A DNA stretch of 64,000 bases from an uncultured Granulosicoccaceae bacterium (GTDB taxonomy: Bacteria; Pseudomonadota; Gammaproteobacteria; Granulosicoccales; Granulosicoccaceae), in assembly GCA_937927895.1 (NCBI GenBank), contig CALGKA010000096.1:27840-91839 (forward strand), in the 5' to 3' direction. A program made the translations under genes and the position numbers. Below the pieces are notes generated by a model. The model searched no databases. It was given only the letters and a program-made list of their open reading frames with translations, and had not been told where the DNA came from. Below, piece by piece: positions 1-9,360 of the stretch (its first letter is position 1; the number at the start of each line of letters is the position of its first letter).

Positions 1-1
1 G

Positions 2-1651
2 GCATTGTCTGCGACTCGTGGTCAAGCAGATGCAGTCGCACTGTGGCGCGCCCACCATGATGAATCTATTCATCAGCGTCGAGCCCCTGCAGACCCGGTG
101 GCCAAACGTTTGTTCGATGCAGTAGAGCAAACCCGGGTTGAAGCAGTAGGCACAAGGTACTTAGACGGGGTCGCTAGCAACCTTGAAGTGAATCTTTCCA
201 AGAGATTGTCAGGACTTAACAACGACAGTGACTACTCTGATATTTTAGCTGAAGGTCTAGGGCTGCTATTAAGGCAAAAATTAACCAACCGGCCAGTGCC
301 GGAACGTGGCCGCGAAGTGTTGTCACATTGTAGTGAGACCCTACAAAAAGTATCACCTGAATGGTTAGATAGACTTTTTGAACAGCGCCACGATCAACAA
401 GCTTTTGCGCAGCAAGTTAATGATTTATTGCTTGAGATGAATTTTACCGATGGCGCGGAAGATGGAGAATACGCCGCCGATGCAGACGATGAAATAGACA
501 ACAACGATATCGCAGATGACGACAGCGATAGTGATTTACCCAGTGGTGAATCAGACCCAAGTGACGACATGCCTGAAAGTGAAGGCGACGAAGGTGATGC
601 GGTAGATGATCCTGAGGATGATTCAGATACACAAGGCGCTGATACTTCTGAAACTCCTGGTTCGTCTATCCAGGAGACCAGCAGCGAGGCTGCAAAAAAG
701 TATCATGTTTACACCACAGAGTTTGATGAAGTGATAGCGCCGCTTGATATATGCAGTGCTACTGAACTTGCTAAATTGCGTGAAAGGCTTGATGAACACG
801 TAGGAGATTTGCAGTCGTCTGTTGGGCGTTTTGCCAATCGATTGCAAAGGCATTTGTTGGCGAATCAAAATCGAACCTGGGATTTTGATCAAGAAGAAGG
901 CGTGCTTGATACCGCACGTTTAACGCGCGTGGTGACTGATCCTATGCAGCCTCTTTCTTTTAAACAAGAGAAAGAATCTAAGTTCCGCGATACCGTAGTA
1001 ACACTATTAATTGATAACTCTGGATCTATGCATGGTAGATCAATAGTGGTGGCAGCGAGCTGTGCTGATGTACTAGCCAACACGCTGGAAAGATGTGGTG
1101 TGAGTGTCGAAATACTTGGCTTTACCACCAGGGCCTGGAAGGGTGGTCAGTCGCGAAACAAGTGGGTCATTGCCGGGCAGCCACATCACCCAGGGCGTCT
1201 TAACGATTTACGCCATATTGTTTACAAGGGCGCAGACACTCCATGGCGTCGCGGCAGAAACCACTTAGGCTTAATGTTGCGCAAGGGTTTATTAAAAGAA
1301 AACATTGATGGCGAGTCACTTACCTGGGCGTATCAAAGAATATTGCTAAGGCCAGAGCGGCGCAAAATATTAATGGTGATATCAGATGGTGCACCGATCG
1401 ACGATTCAACGCTCTCGGCTAACCCTGGTAAGTTTCTAGAGCGCCACCTGCAAGAGGTGATCAAACAGGTAGAGGCGGATACTGATGTAGAGCTCACAGC
1501 GATCGGTATCGGGCATGATGTGACCCAGTATTACAAGCGCGCGGCTACCATTGCCAATGTCAGTGAGTTAGCCAGTGTGATGACCACACAGCTAGTGGAG
1601 CTTTTTAGCCAGGCGATGCCCAAGCGCAAACGCCGCGCCCGGCGATTGTGA
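2..1651 (+). CDS. cobT: CobT-like cobaltochelatase subunit / VWA protein, 5' end outside window
   Basis: The reading frame is already open at the left edge, so the N-terminus is missing. What remains (about 549 residues) has a helical N-terminal part, a very Asp/Glu/Ser-rich linker at about residues 150-225, and a C-terminal von Willebrand A domain. The VWA MIDAS signature DNSGSM is encoded near 1015 and a second acidic motif (SDGAPIDD) near 1384. The very basic tail KRKRRARR ends the protein. CobT is known to pair with the AAA+ protein CobS and with CobN to insert cobalt in aerobic cobalamin synthesis; CobT relatives also act as VWA partners of MoxR-type ATPases. No cobS or cobN is visible, so the cobalamin role is inferred from family resemblance only. 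Confidence 0.85.
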   Translation, partial: ALSATRGQADAVALWRAHHDESIHQRRAPADPVAKRLFDAVEQTRVEAVGTRYLDGVASNLEVNLSKRLSGLNNDSDYSDILAEGLGLLLRQKLTNRPVPERGREVLSHCSETLQKVSPEWLDRLFEQRHDQQAFAQQVNDLLLEMNFTDGAEDGEYAADADDEIDNNDIADDDSDSDLPSGESDPSDDMPESEGDEGDAVDDPEDDSDTQGADTSETPGSSIQETSSEAAKKYHVYTTEFDEVIAPLDICSATELAKLRERLDEHVGDLQSSVGRFANRLQRHLLANQNRTWDFDQEEGVLDTARLTRVVTDPMQPLSFKQEKESKFRDTVVTLLIDNSGSMHGRSIVVAASCADVLANTLERCGVSVEILGFTTRAWKGGQSRNKWVIAGQPHHPGRLNDLRHIVYKGADTPWRRGRNHLGLMLRKGLLKENIDGESLTWAYQRILLRPERRKILMVISDGAPIDDSTLSANPGKFLERHLQEVIKQVEADTDVELTAIGIGHDVTQYYKRAATIANVSELASVMTTQLVELFSQAMPKRKRRARRL

Positions 1652-1660
1652 GCGCCTCGA

Positions 1661-1689
1661 AAGTTCAGGGTGAAATGGCGTTATATAAT
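1661..1689 (+). promoter_or_regulatory. possible sigma-70 promoter for the IalB-family gene
   Basis: A perfect TATAAT lies at 1684-1689 in the gap after cobT, with no convincing -35 box about 17 bp upstream. It would give a leader of roughly 125 nt before the GTG start at 1822. Assignment rests on the -10 hexamer only. Confidence 0.35.
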
Positions 1690-1821
1690 GGATCGGGCAC
1701 TTTACGTTGATCTGCGGGTCTTACAGGTTCGCAGAGTTTCACACTCAGCCTTCGTAAAAGCTGACAATTAAGCCGACCGTTTTCATAGGCCTTGGTTTGG
1801 CCCTCTCACATTGGAGTTTAA

Positions 1822-2385
1822 GTGAACATTACTATCAACAATATTCTGCGCGCAGCAGTGTTGTTACTTGCCACCGTATCGATTTCCGCTCATGCGCAAA
1901 AAATTAGTGACCTCGACAATGACCAGGGCGCACAAGGGGATACAGTCATGGCCCCGGACGTCACCAAAGTGGGTGACTGGAATGTCGTCTGCGAAGCGGG
2001 TGGTGGAGCAAACTGTGCGATGACACAGCTGGGTGAAGATTCAGAGGGCTCTCCAGCTATAGAATTCGTGGTGAGAAAAATCGAGGAACAAGACGCTGAA
2101 ATTGATGGTGTAAAAATTGTCGCTGTAGCAGATATCATCACTCCTTTGGGCGTATTGCTTGAATTTGGTTTACGCCTAAAAATAGACGCAGGTGAAGAGC
2201 GCGGTGCGCCGTTTCGAATTTGTCAAAAGCACGGTTGTTTAGTGCGAGAGCCACTGAGCGCTGATGTGATTGCGTCACTGAAGAAAGGCAACAAAGCAAC
2301 CGTAACAGTAGCCGCTGAAGGTGCTGGACCGATTGATATAGATATATCGCTACGTGGCTTTACCAAAGCCTTCAACTCTTTGTAG
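1822..2385 (+). CDS. invasion-associated locus B (IalB) family periplasmic protein
   Basis: The 187-residue product has an N-terminal signal peptide (hydrophobic stretch at residues 8-22 ending in AHA). The mature domain carries the IalB-family pattern VGDWNVVCE, a central QLGEDSEGSP segment, and a cysteine pair in RICQKHGCLV. Family members are small secreted or periplasmic proteins, named after a Bartonella invasion gene, with no established biochemical activity. The start is GTG at 1822, supported by GGAG at 1813-1816. The gene stands alone between cobT and the convergent glgA, and a TATAAT lies upstream. Family membership is fairly clear; function is unknown. Confidence 0.8.
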   Translation: MNITINNILRAAVLLLATVSISAHAQKISDLDNDQGAQGDTVMAPDVTKVGDWNVVCEAGGGANCAMTQLGEDSEGSPAIEFVVRKIEEQDAEIDGVKIVAVADIITPLGVLLEFGLRLKIDAGEERGAPFRICQKHGCLVREPLSADVIASLKKGNKATVTVAAEGAGPIDIDISLRGFTKAFNSL

Positions 2386-2434
2386 TGCACGTAGCTGGAA
2401 TTTAGTTAGCCGTTACCTGGCTACTTTCTAAGCT

Positions 2435-3910
2435 TTAAATGTTTGTGTGCATCTGCACAGTTTGCTTGTATAAATGGTTATACTGTGCAGCGCTCTCAGT
2501 CCAGCTGTAGTTTACCTGCATTGCATTTTTCTGCAGAGTGATCCATGTGCTTTGATCTTTAAATTGATCAATTGCACGCATGATTCCACGCTGTAAACTA
2601 AGCGTATTGGCAGAATCAATAACAAAGCCATTGGCCATAGATTTATCAGCCCTTGCGTCGATTACTGTATCTGCTAAGCCACCCACTTGTGTGACTAAAG
2701 GTAGTGTGCCGTATCTGTGGCTGTACATTTGATTTAAGCCGCAAGGCTCATAGCGTGATGGCATAAGAAACACATCGGCGCCTGCTTCAATTTTGTGTGA
2801 CAGTGCTTCGTTAAAGCCAATTTCAACGGCTATTTTGTCTGGGTTGGCCAGTGCCAGGTCTTGTAGCTTTTTTTGTAATTCTGAATCGCCAGAGCCGAGC
2901 ACAGCCAGTTGTATGTTCTGATCTTGAAGTTCACTGAAAGCATCAACAATTAGATCAATACCTTTTTGCACAGCTAAGCGACTAATTACCCCGAACAGTA
3001 ATGCATCTGGATCACGGCGCAGCTTAAGGTGCTTTTGTAGATGTGCTTTGTTGGCAGATTTTTGGGAAAGTGAATCAACGTTGTAGTTTGTATCTATGTG
3101 TTGGTCAGTAGCTGGGTTCCAAGTGTCGGTGTCTATGCCGTTAAGAATTCCACTAAGTTGTTCGTTGCGGTGTTGCAGCATACCTTCCATGCCACAGCCG
3201 AATGCCTTGCTGGTAATCTCTTTTGCATAGCTTGGGCTTACAGTCGTTATTTTATCAGCGTAGGCAATGCCGCCTTTTATAAAGCTGGCTTGCCCCCAAA
3301 ATTCTAATCCGTTTTGTATGAGTAGCTCATCTGGTAAGCCTAGTTGGTTATAAGCTTTTAAGCTAACGTTGCCTTGGTAGGCAAGGTTATGAATAGTAAA
3401 AATAGTTGCAGGTCGCGTGGCATCAAGTGACAAGAGCGCCGGTACCAGGCCAGTTTGCCAGTCGTGGCAATGAACAAGATCAGGTTGCCAGTCCAGTGAT
3501 GCCTGGTTCTGTGCTATTGCACATATGGCTTGTGAGAAAAGTGCGAATCTGAATTCGTTATCGGGCCAGGGCCGATCGGAATCTGACATGTAAGGGTTGC
3601 CAGGTCGATTGCTAAATGTCTCATGGTTTATTAACAATACTTCTGTATCGTGTAGTGTGCTGCGACACAGAGTGATTGTGCCAAGTGGTAGCTCTACTAA
3701 GCTTACGAATTCTGGTGGTGGAATGTTTTTTAGCACCGTGTGATAACCGGGTAGAACTATACTCAGATCAATACCTCTTTGGCTGAGTGCTTGCGGCAAG
3801 CTGCCGCACACGTCTGCTAGGCCGCCGGTTTTTATCCATGGCGTTAACTCGCTACAGGCAAACAGTATTTTCATCGAGCGGCTAGAGTTGTTAATGGATG
3901 GGTCTGTCAT
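2435..3910 (-). CDS. glgA: glycogen synthase GlgA (ADP-glucose type)
   Basis: GlgA transfers glucose from ADP-glucose to the non-reducing end of alpha-1,4-glucan (GT5 family). The N-terminal KTGGLADV motif, which binds ADP-glucose, and the C-terminal SRYEPCGLNQMYS and GGLADTV segments are intact, and 491 residues is normal for the family. ATG at 3910 gives a short extension before a second methionine (codon at 3872-3874) that matches where E. coli GlgA begins; neither site has a good ribosome binding sequence, so the downstream one may be the true start. It lies 18 bp after glgB on the same strand and is presumably co-transcribed with it. Confidence 0.96.
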   Translation of the reverse strand: MTDPSINNSSRSMKILFACSELTPWIKTGGLADVCGSLPQALSQRGIDLSIVLPGYHTVLKNIPPPEFVSLVELPLGTITLCRSTLHDTEVLLINHETFSNRPGNPYMSDSDRPWPDNEFRFALFSQAICAIAQNQASLDWQPDLVHCHDWQTGLVPALLSLDATRPATIFTIHNLAYQGNVSLKAYNQLGLPDELLIQNGLEFWGQASFIKGGIAYADKITTVSPSYAKEITSKAFGCGMEGMLQHRNEQLSGILNGIDTDTWNPATDQHIDTNYNVDSLSQKSANKAHLQKHLKLRRDPDALLFGVISRLAVQKGIDLIVDAFSELQDQNIQLAVLGSGDSELQKKLQDLALANPDKIAVEIGFNEALSHKIEAGADVFLMPSRYEPCGLNQMYSHRYGTLPLVTQVGGLADTVIDARADKSMANGFVIDSANTLSLQRGIMRAIDQFKDQSTWITLQKNAMQVNYSWTESAAQYNHLYKQTVQMHTNI

Positions 3911-3928
3911 AGACTATTGTTATTGGAT

Positions 3929-6127
3929 TTATTTGTCACTTGAAACATATTTGAGAATGACAGCGCCTAGTGGCGGCAATTTAACTGATAACGTATTTGG
4001 GTGGTTCATGTAGGGCTCTGGGTAACTCACTAGAGCGCCGTAGTTTCCAAAATTACTGCCGCCGTATAATTCGCTGTCTGAATTGAATAGCTCTATATAG
4101 CTACCTTCTAATTCTACCCCAATGCAGTAGTGATCCCTGGGCACCGGTGTGAAGTTTAACAATACTACTAATGTTTCAGCGCGGGAGGTCGAGTGCCTAT
4201 GGTAGCTAAGAATAGAGTTTTCGTGATCGTCGGCGTTGATCCACTCAAAGCCGCTTTGATCAAAATCACATTCATACAGCGCTGCCTGCTCTTTGTATAG
4301 CCTATTCAGTTCAGAGACAAGTGTCATTACTCCGCGATGTGCCGGTGCATCAGTTAAATGCCAGTCGAGTGGGTTTTTAAAATCCCATTCTCTGCGCTGT
4401 GCGAATTCGAGCCCCTGGAATAATAGCTTCTTACCCGGGTAGGTAAACTGATAACTGTATAGTAGCCTTAAGTTCGCAAATTGCTGCCAATCATCACCCG
4501 GCATGCGAGATAACATAGAGCCCTTTCCATGCACGACTTCATCATGGCTGAAAGGCAGCACAAAGTTTTCGTCAAACGCGTACAAAAGGCCAAAGGTCAA
4601 TTCATTGTGGTGATGCTTTCTATGCACGGGATCATACTGAAAATAGTTTAATGAATCATGCATCCAGCCCATGTTCCATTTCTTGCTGAAACCTAGCCCA
4701 CCGTGTTCTGCAGGCTGTGTTACTTGTGGCCAGGAAGTACTTTCTTCGGCAATGATTACTGTGCCTGGCTGGTTGGTTTGTGTGACGGTGTTGAGTTCGC
4801 GCAGAAACTCTATGGCTTCAAGGTTTTCACGACCGCCGTATTGATTCGGTAGCCAGTCTCCTGCTTCACGCGAATAATCTAAGTACAGCATAGATGCTAC
4901 GGCATCAACGCGTAGCCCGTCAAAATGAAATTCTTCAAGCCAGTAAAGCGCTGATGCAATAAGGAAATTTCGAACTTCATTGCGGCCGTAGTTGAAAATC
5001 AGTGTTCCCCAATCGCGATGCTCGCCTTGTCGTGGGTCAAGGTGTTCAAAAAGGCATGTGCCATCAAAGCTGGCTAAGCTAAAAGCGTCGCGTGGGAAGT
5101 GGGCTGGTACCCAATCGAGTAATACGCCTATGCCTGCGCAATGGCAGTGATTGATGAAGTAGCGTAAGTCATCGGGTGTACCAAAGCGACTGGTCGGCGC
5201 AAAGTAGCCGGTAACCTGATAGCCCCAGGAATCATCTAAAGGGTGTTCAGTAATGGGCAGTAGTTCGATATGGGTGAAGCCCATAAACTGAACATACTCA
5301 ACAAGCTTGTGTGCCAGTGTTTTGTAATTTAAAAATTGATTGTCATCGTTACGTTGCCATGAGCCAAGATGAACTTCATAGACAGAGCTTGGTGTGTTTT
5401 GCCAGGCGTTCTTGTGACGCTCATTGATCCATTGTTGATCGCTCCAGTGGAAATTGCTCTGGCTAACGACTGAAGCTGTGGCGGGCCGTAGTTCAAACTC
5501 GTTAGCAAACGGATCTTGCTTTACTAGAATGTTGCCGCTTTGGGTGAGTAGTTCGAACTTGTAGCGGTCTCCAGGTTGAACCTGAGGTAAAAACAATTCC
5601 CATACACCGCTGTTGCCACAGCTACGCATTGAGTGAACTCTTCCGTCCCATTTATTGAAATCACCAACAACGCTAACTCTTGCAGCATCTGGTGCCCAAA
5701 CGGCGAAGTGTGTTCCTGCTACTGTATCTATCGTTCTTTGGTGTGCGCCCAGTACTTGATAAAGCTTTTGGTGTTTACCTTCCTTAAAAAGGTGGCAATC
5801 CAGTTCACCTACTATTGGCGCGAAGCGATAGGGATCTTCAGACTGTCTGGTGTTGCCATGTTTGTCTAAGATCATAAGCTTATAAGTTTGTACACTGTCG
5901 GCAACGATTAGTTCGAAAAAATCAGAGCCTTCAAGTCGTTGGAAGTCAGATTCAGCGCCTTCAATACATGGGCTCAATTTGACTGTTTCTGCATCGGGTA
6001 AAAATAACCGTATAGCGTTGCCATGCCTACCCAGTACAGAGAAAGGGTCGTGATGGCGTGCCTCTGCAATTAACTGCAAATCAGTCGCGAGGTGGCTGGA
6101 ATTAGAAATATCGGAGGTGTAAGGCAT
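3929..6127 (-). CDS. glgB: 1,4-alpha-glucan branching enzyme GlgB
   Basis: GlgB forms alpha-1,6 branches in glycogen. The 732-residue protein has the full bacterial layout: an N-terminal CBM48-type extension (first about 230 residues), a GH13 (beta/alpha)8 barrel and a C-terminal beta domain. Catalytic motifs are visible: nucleophile Asp in DGLRVDAV, acid/base Glu in IIAEEST and the transition-state Asp in [13 protein letters not shown]. It is the first gene of a glgB-glgA pair and is divergent from glgC, with 232 bp between them. No glgX or glgP is seen next to it. Confidence 0.97.
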   Translation of the reverse strand: MPYTSDISNSSHLATDLQLIAEARHHDPFSVLGRHGNAIRLFLPDAETVKLSPCIEGAESDFQRLEGSDFFELIVADSVQTYKLMILDKHGNTRQSEDPYRFAPIVGELDCHLFKEGKHQKLYQVLGAHQRTIDTVAGTHFAVWAPDAARVSVVGDFNKWDGRVHSMRSCGNSGVWELFLPQVQPGDRYKFELLTQSGNILVKQDPFANEFELRPATASVVSQSNFHWSDQQWINERHKNAWQNTPSSVYEVHLGSWQRNDDNQFLNYKTLAHKLVEYVQFMGFTHIELLPITEHPLDDSWGYQVTGYFAPTSRFGTPDDLRYFINHCHCAGIGVLLDWVPAHFPRDAFSLASFDGTCLFEHLDPRQGEHRDWGTLIFNYGRNEVRNFLIASALYWLEEFHFDGLRVDAVASMLYLDYSREAGDWLPNQYGGRENLEAIEFLRELNTVTQTNQPGTVIIAEESTSWPQVTQPAEHGGLGFSKKWNMGWMHDSLNYFQYDPVHRKHHHNELTFGLLYAFDENFVLPFSHDEVVHGKGSMLSRMPGDDWQQFANLRLLYSYQFTYPGKKLLFQGLEFAQRREWDFKNPLDWHLTDAPAHRGVMTLVSELNRLYKEQAALYECDFDQSGFEWINADDHENSILSYHRHSTSRAETLVVLLNFTPVPRDHYCIGVELEGSYIELFNSDSELYGGSNFGNYGALVSYPEPYMNHPNTLSVKLPPLGAVILKYVSSDK

Positions 6128-6359
6128 TTTTTCTTGTTTTACTTCGCATTCACTGATGTTAGTGGCATTGAACCATTAAGCAGCAAAGAATATGGAACCT
6201 TTATTGCGAATGAGCATAGTTGCAGTTTCAACCAGGTCATTGCAACTTCCGTTCATAGCTGTTCTTGCCGAGGCTAATAGTTGTTTGATAAGTGCTATGG
6301 ACCTTCGCAGAGCGGCGATTACCCTCAATTCGTACGATATACAAATGATGTATCTATAA
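6128..6359. promoter_or_regulatory. divergent control region between glgB and glgC
   Basis: This 232-bp gap must hold promoters for both glycogen units. It is AT-rich near glgC, where a short inverted repeat ATAC-N7-GTAT and a TATAAA lie just before the glgC start. No clear Shine-Dalgarno sequence precedes either gene. No operator could be recognised with confidence. Confidence 0.4.
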
Positions 6360-7652
6360 ATGACAATAAACGTATATAACCAGAATTCCGGCACAGCGGG
6401 TCGCTTCGTCAGTCGTTTGACGCGAGACACGATGGCATTAGTACTCGCTGGTGGTAGAGGCTCTCGATTAGAAAATTTAACCGATTGGCGTGCTAAGCCT
6501 GCAGTACCTTTTGGTGGAAAATTTCGCATTATCGACTTTCCACTCTCGAACTGTTTGAATTCAGGTATTCGTCGTGTAGGTGTTTTAACGCAGTATAAAG
6601 CCCACTCTTTGATCCGACATATTCAGCGTGGCTGGGGAATGATAGGCGGGGACTTTGGTCCCTTTATTGAGCTGCTTCCAGCGCAACAGAGAGTGGATGA
6701 AAACTCCTGGTACAAGGGCACCGCTGATGCTGTATTTCAGAATCTTGACATCATTCGCAGTCTAGGCCCAAAGCATATTTTGGTACTTGCTGGTGATCAT
6801 GTATACAAAATGGATTACGGGCCAATGCTCGCGTATCACGTGGCGCAGAGGTCTGCTTTAACCGTAGGCTGTATTGAAGTCCCTGTGCAAGACGCCCATG
6901 CTTTTGGTGTTATGAGTATGGCGGATGATGGTCGAATAGAATCGTTTGAAGAAAAGCCAGAGCATCCTAAAGAGTTAGAAGGTAAGCCTGGAACATCACT
7001 GGCTTCAATGGGTATTTATATTTTTGATGTCGACTTTCTTGTAGAGCAACTTATTGAAGATCACAAGAATCCCGATTCATCACATGATTTTGGTAAAGAT
7101 ATTATCCCTAAAGTCATTGAGCAAAGTACCGTATACGGCTATTCGTTTCTTGATAAGCAAAGTGGTGAACAAAGTTACTGGAAAGATGTCGGTACTGTAG
7201 ATTCTTTTTGGCAAGCCAATCTTGATCTCACCAGAGTGGTTCCTGATCTAAATCTGTATGATAAGGATTGGCCGATTTGGACACATCAAGAACAAATTCC
7301 GCCGGCTAAGTTTGTATTTAACACCGAAGAAAAACGCGGTGTTGCATTAGATTCAATGGTCTCAGGCGGCTGTATAATTTCTGGTGCTGAGGTACGGGAG
7401 TCATCACTTTTTTCGAATGTATCTGTTGATGAGTTTTCGATAGTACAACGCTCTGTTCTTTTGCCAAATGTGGTTGTTAAAGATCATTGCGAAATATACA
7501 ACGCTGTTGTTGATAAAGGTTGCATAATTCCTACAGGTACAAAGATCGGTGTTGATATCGAATCTGACCGGGAGAAATATTATGTTACCGATAATGGCGT
7601 TACTCTGGTAACCCCGGATATGCTCGGGCAGAACCTACATAGTTTTGTATAG
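6360..7652 (+). CDS. glgC: glucose-1-phosphate adenylyltransferase GlgC
   Basis: GlgC makes ADP-glucose from ATP and glucose-1-phosphate, the committed step of glycogen synthesis. The nucleotidyltransferase signature LAGGRGSRL, the [10 protein letters not shown] segment, the [12 protein letters not shown] region and the sugar-phosphate-binding EKP motif are all present. The C-terminal part is the left-handed beta-helix domain. At 430 residues it is full length. ATG at 6360 lacks a good ribosome binding site but places the nucleotide loop at the usual distance from the N-terminus, so I keep it. The gene is 35 bp upstream of malQ, probably in one transcript. Confidence 0.97.
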   Translation: MTINVYNQNSGTAGRFVSRLTRDTMALVLAGGRGSRLENLTDWRAKPAVPFGGKFRIIDFPLSNCLNSGIRRVGVLTQYKAHSLIRHIQRGWGMIGGDFGPFIELLPAQQRVDENSWYKGTADAVFQNLDIIRSLGPKHILVLAGDHVYKMDYGPMLAYHVAQRSALTVGCIEVPVQDAHAFGVMSMADDGRIESFEEKPEHPKELEGKPGTSLASMGIYIFDVDFLVEQLIEDHKNPDSSHDFGKDIIPKVIEQSTVYGYSFLDKQSGEQSYWKDVGTVDSFWQANLDLTRVVPDLNLYDKDWPIWTHQEQIPPAKFVFNTEEKRGVALDSMVSGGCIISGAEVRESSLFSNVSVDEFSIVQRSVLLPNVVVKDHCEIYNAVVDKGCIIPTGTKIGVDIESDREKYYVTDNGVTLVTPDMLGQNLHSFV

Positions 7653-7687
7653 ACGGCTTGTTAACTCAAACATAAGGTAGCCGCCAG

Positions 7688-9226
7688 GTGAAACTGCATA
7701 ACCCATTTACAGATCGTCGTAGTGGAATCCTGCTGCATCCAACTTCTTTGCCTGGTCCTGGGTGCAATGGCGACTTCTCCCACAATGCTTTTCGATTTAT
7801 AGAGTTTCTCGCTGCAAGTGGGCAGAGCATTTGGCAAATGATGCCACTCGGAACCACCCATAGCGATGGCAGCCCTTATCAGAGTTTGTCAACGCATGCG
7901 GGTAACCCTTTATTAATTAGCCTTGATTGGTTGGTTGATAAAGGTTGGCTTGAAGAAAACATTTGGGAAAAATCAGAAAGCAATGATCAGTGGCGCTTCG
8001 ATACACTAGAGCGAGCTTGTAAAGCTGCACTTGAAAGCCTCGATGATAATACTCGTAACGACTTCGATCGTTTTGTAAGAGGGCAAAGTTACTGGCTTGA
8101 AGACTACGCGAACTTTGTAGTATTAAAAAAAATACATAACGGTGCGGGTTGGTTTGATTGGCCGGAACATATAAGAGTTTTTGATCAAGTCTCTATTGAG
8201 GCTGCATTGAAAGGTTATGAAGAACAGCTGGAAATCCGAAAATTTGAACAGTACATTTTCTTTCGACAGTGGCGCGAGTTACGTCGCTTTGCGCATGAGC
8301 ATGGTGTGTATTTATTAGGTGACCTACCTATTTTTGTCTCTGGCGATAGTGCAGATGTATGGGCACACCGTGAAATATTCACAGTAGATAACGATGGTCG
8401 CGCCACTATTGTAGCGGGTGTGCCGCCCGATGCTTTTACCGATGATGGTCAGCTCTGGGGTAACCCGTTATACGATTGGCAAGCACTACAAAAAACAAAC
8501 TTTGACTGGTGGACTGACCGCCTGCGTACTCAATTCAGTTTGTTCGATATGATACGTATTGATCACTTTCGTGGGTTTGAAGCGTGTTGGGAAATACCAG
8601 CAACCGCTGCCACTGCCAAAGAAGGTCAGTGGGTTAAAGCCCCGGGTGCGGAGTTATTGCGGAAAATCCAACAACAATTTTCTGATCTGCCGTTAGTCGC
8701 TGAAGACCTTGGTATTATCACCAAAGAGGTTGACCAATTGCGCAAGCAGTTTTCCATGCCTGGTATGAAAGTATTGCAGTTTGCATTTGATGGTGACAAA
8801 CATAACCCACATCTGCCGCATAATCACAGCTCAGATACGGTGGTGTACACCGGCACCCATGACAACGACACCACACTCTCGTGGTATCGCGAGGAGTCTG
8901 ATCAAACCAAACAACAGCTTTGTGGCTACCTTGAGTGTGCCGATCACGATATGCCATGGCCAATCATTCGATCCGCCATGATGTCTGTGGCGCAAACGGC
9001 GATCTTCCCATTGCAGGATGTACTGGGATTAGGCGCCGGGCACCGAATGAATCTGCCTGGCACCGTCGGTGATAACTGGAAGTGGCGATTCGACTGGTCG
9101 CAGGTTGATCCGGGTTTAGCCGATCGATTGCGAGAACTCACAGGTCGCTACAGTCGGTTGCCCCCGGATGGGCCGATCGAAGAGCTCGGCAATGTTTGGC
9201 CAGCAGTTGAACGGCGCCAAGCCTAA
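7688..9226 (+). CDS. malQ: 4-alpha-glucanotransferase (amylomaltase) MalQ
   Basis: MalQ (GH77) disproportionates maltodextrins by moving glucan segments between chains. The 512-residue length and motifs fit the short bacterial/plant type: IRIDHFRGF with the nucleophile Asp, VAEDLG with the acid/base Glu, and GTHDNDTTLSWY with the third carboxylate. The N-terminal RRSGILLHPTSLPG is also typical. Start is GTG at 7688 with AAGG about ten bases upstream. It follows glgC closely, which links it to glycogen turnover rather than to a maltose regulon. Confidence 0.96.
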   Translation: MKLHNPFTDRRSGILLHPTSLPGPGCNGDFSHNAFRFIEFLAASGQSIWQMMPLGTTHSDGSPYQSLSTHAGNPLLISLDWLVDKGWLEENIWEKSESNDQWRFDTLERACKAALESLDDNTRNDFDRFVRGQSYWLEDYANFVVLKKIHNGAGWFDWPEHIRVFDQVSIEAALKGYEEQLEIRKFEQYIFFRQWRELRRFAHEHGVYLLGDLPIFVSGDSADVWAHREIFTVDNDGRATIVAGVPPDAFTDDGQLWGNPLYDWQALQKTNFDWWTDRLRTQFSLFDMIRIDHFRGFEACWEIPATAATAKEGQWVKAPGAELLRKIQQQFSDLPLVAEDLGIITKEVDQLRKQFSMPGMKVLQFAFDGDKHNPHLPHNHSSDTVVYTGTHDNDTTLSWYREESDQTKQQLCGYLECADHDMPWPIIRSAMMSVAQTAIFPLQDVLGLGAGHRMNLPGTVGDNWKWRFDWSQVDPGLADRLRELTGRYSRLPPDGPIEELGNVWPAVERRQA

Positions 9227-9360
9227 GAGCTGCAATGGGGCGGTAATGGGGACTTGCCAGCAGTTTGAACGGGTCAAATACTCACGTGAATAACGATTGA
9301 ATCTTTACGGCGGAGCCGTCGCGCGGTAGGGTGTCGGACTACTTACTGTGAATCTCTCCC

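Noticed and set aside
6176..6529. Minus-strand frame across the glgB-glgC gap
   Set aside because: It is antisense to the start of glgC and covers the control region; no conserved content.
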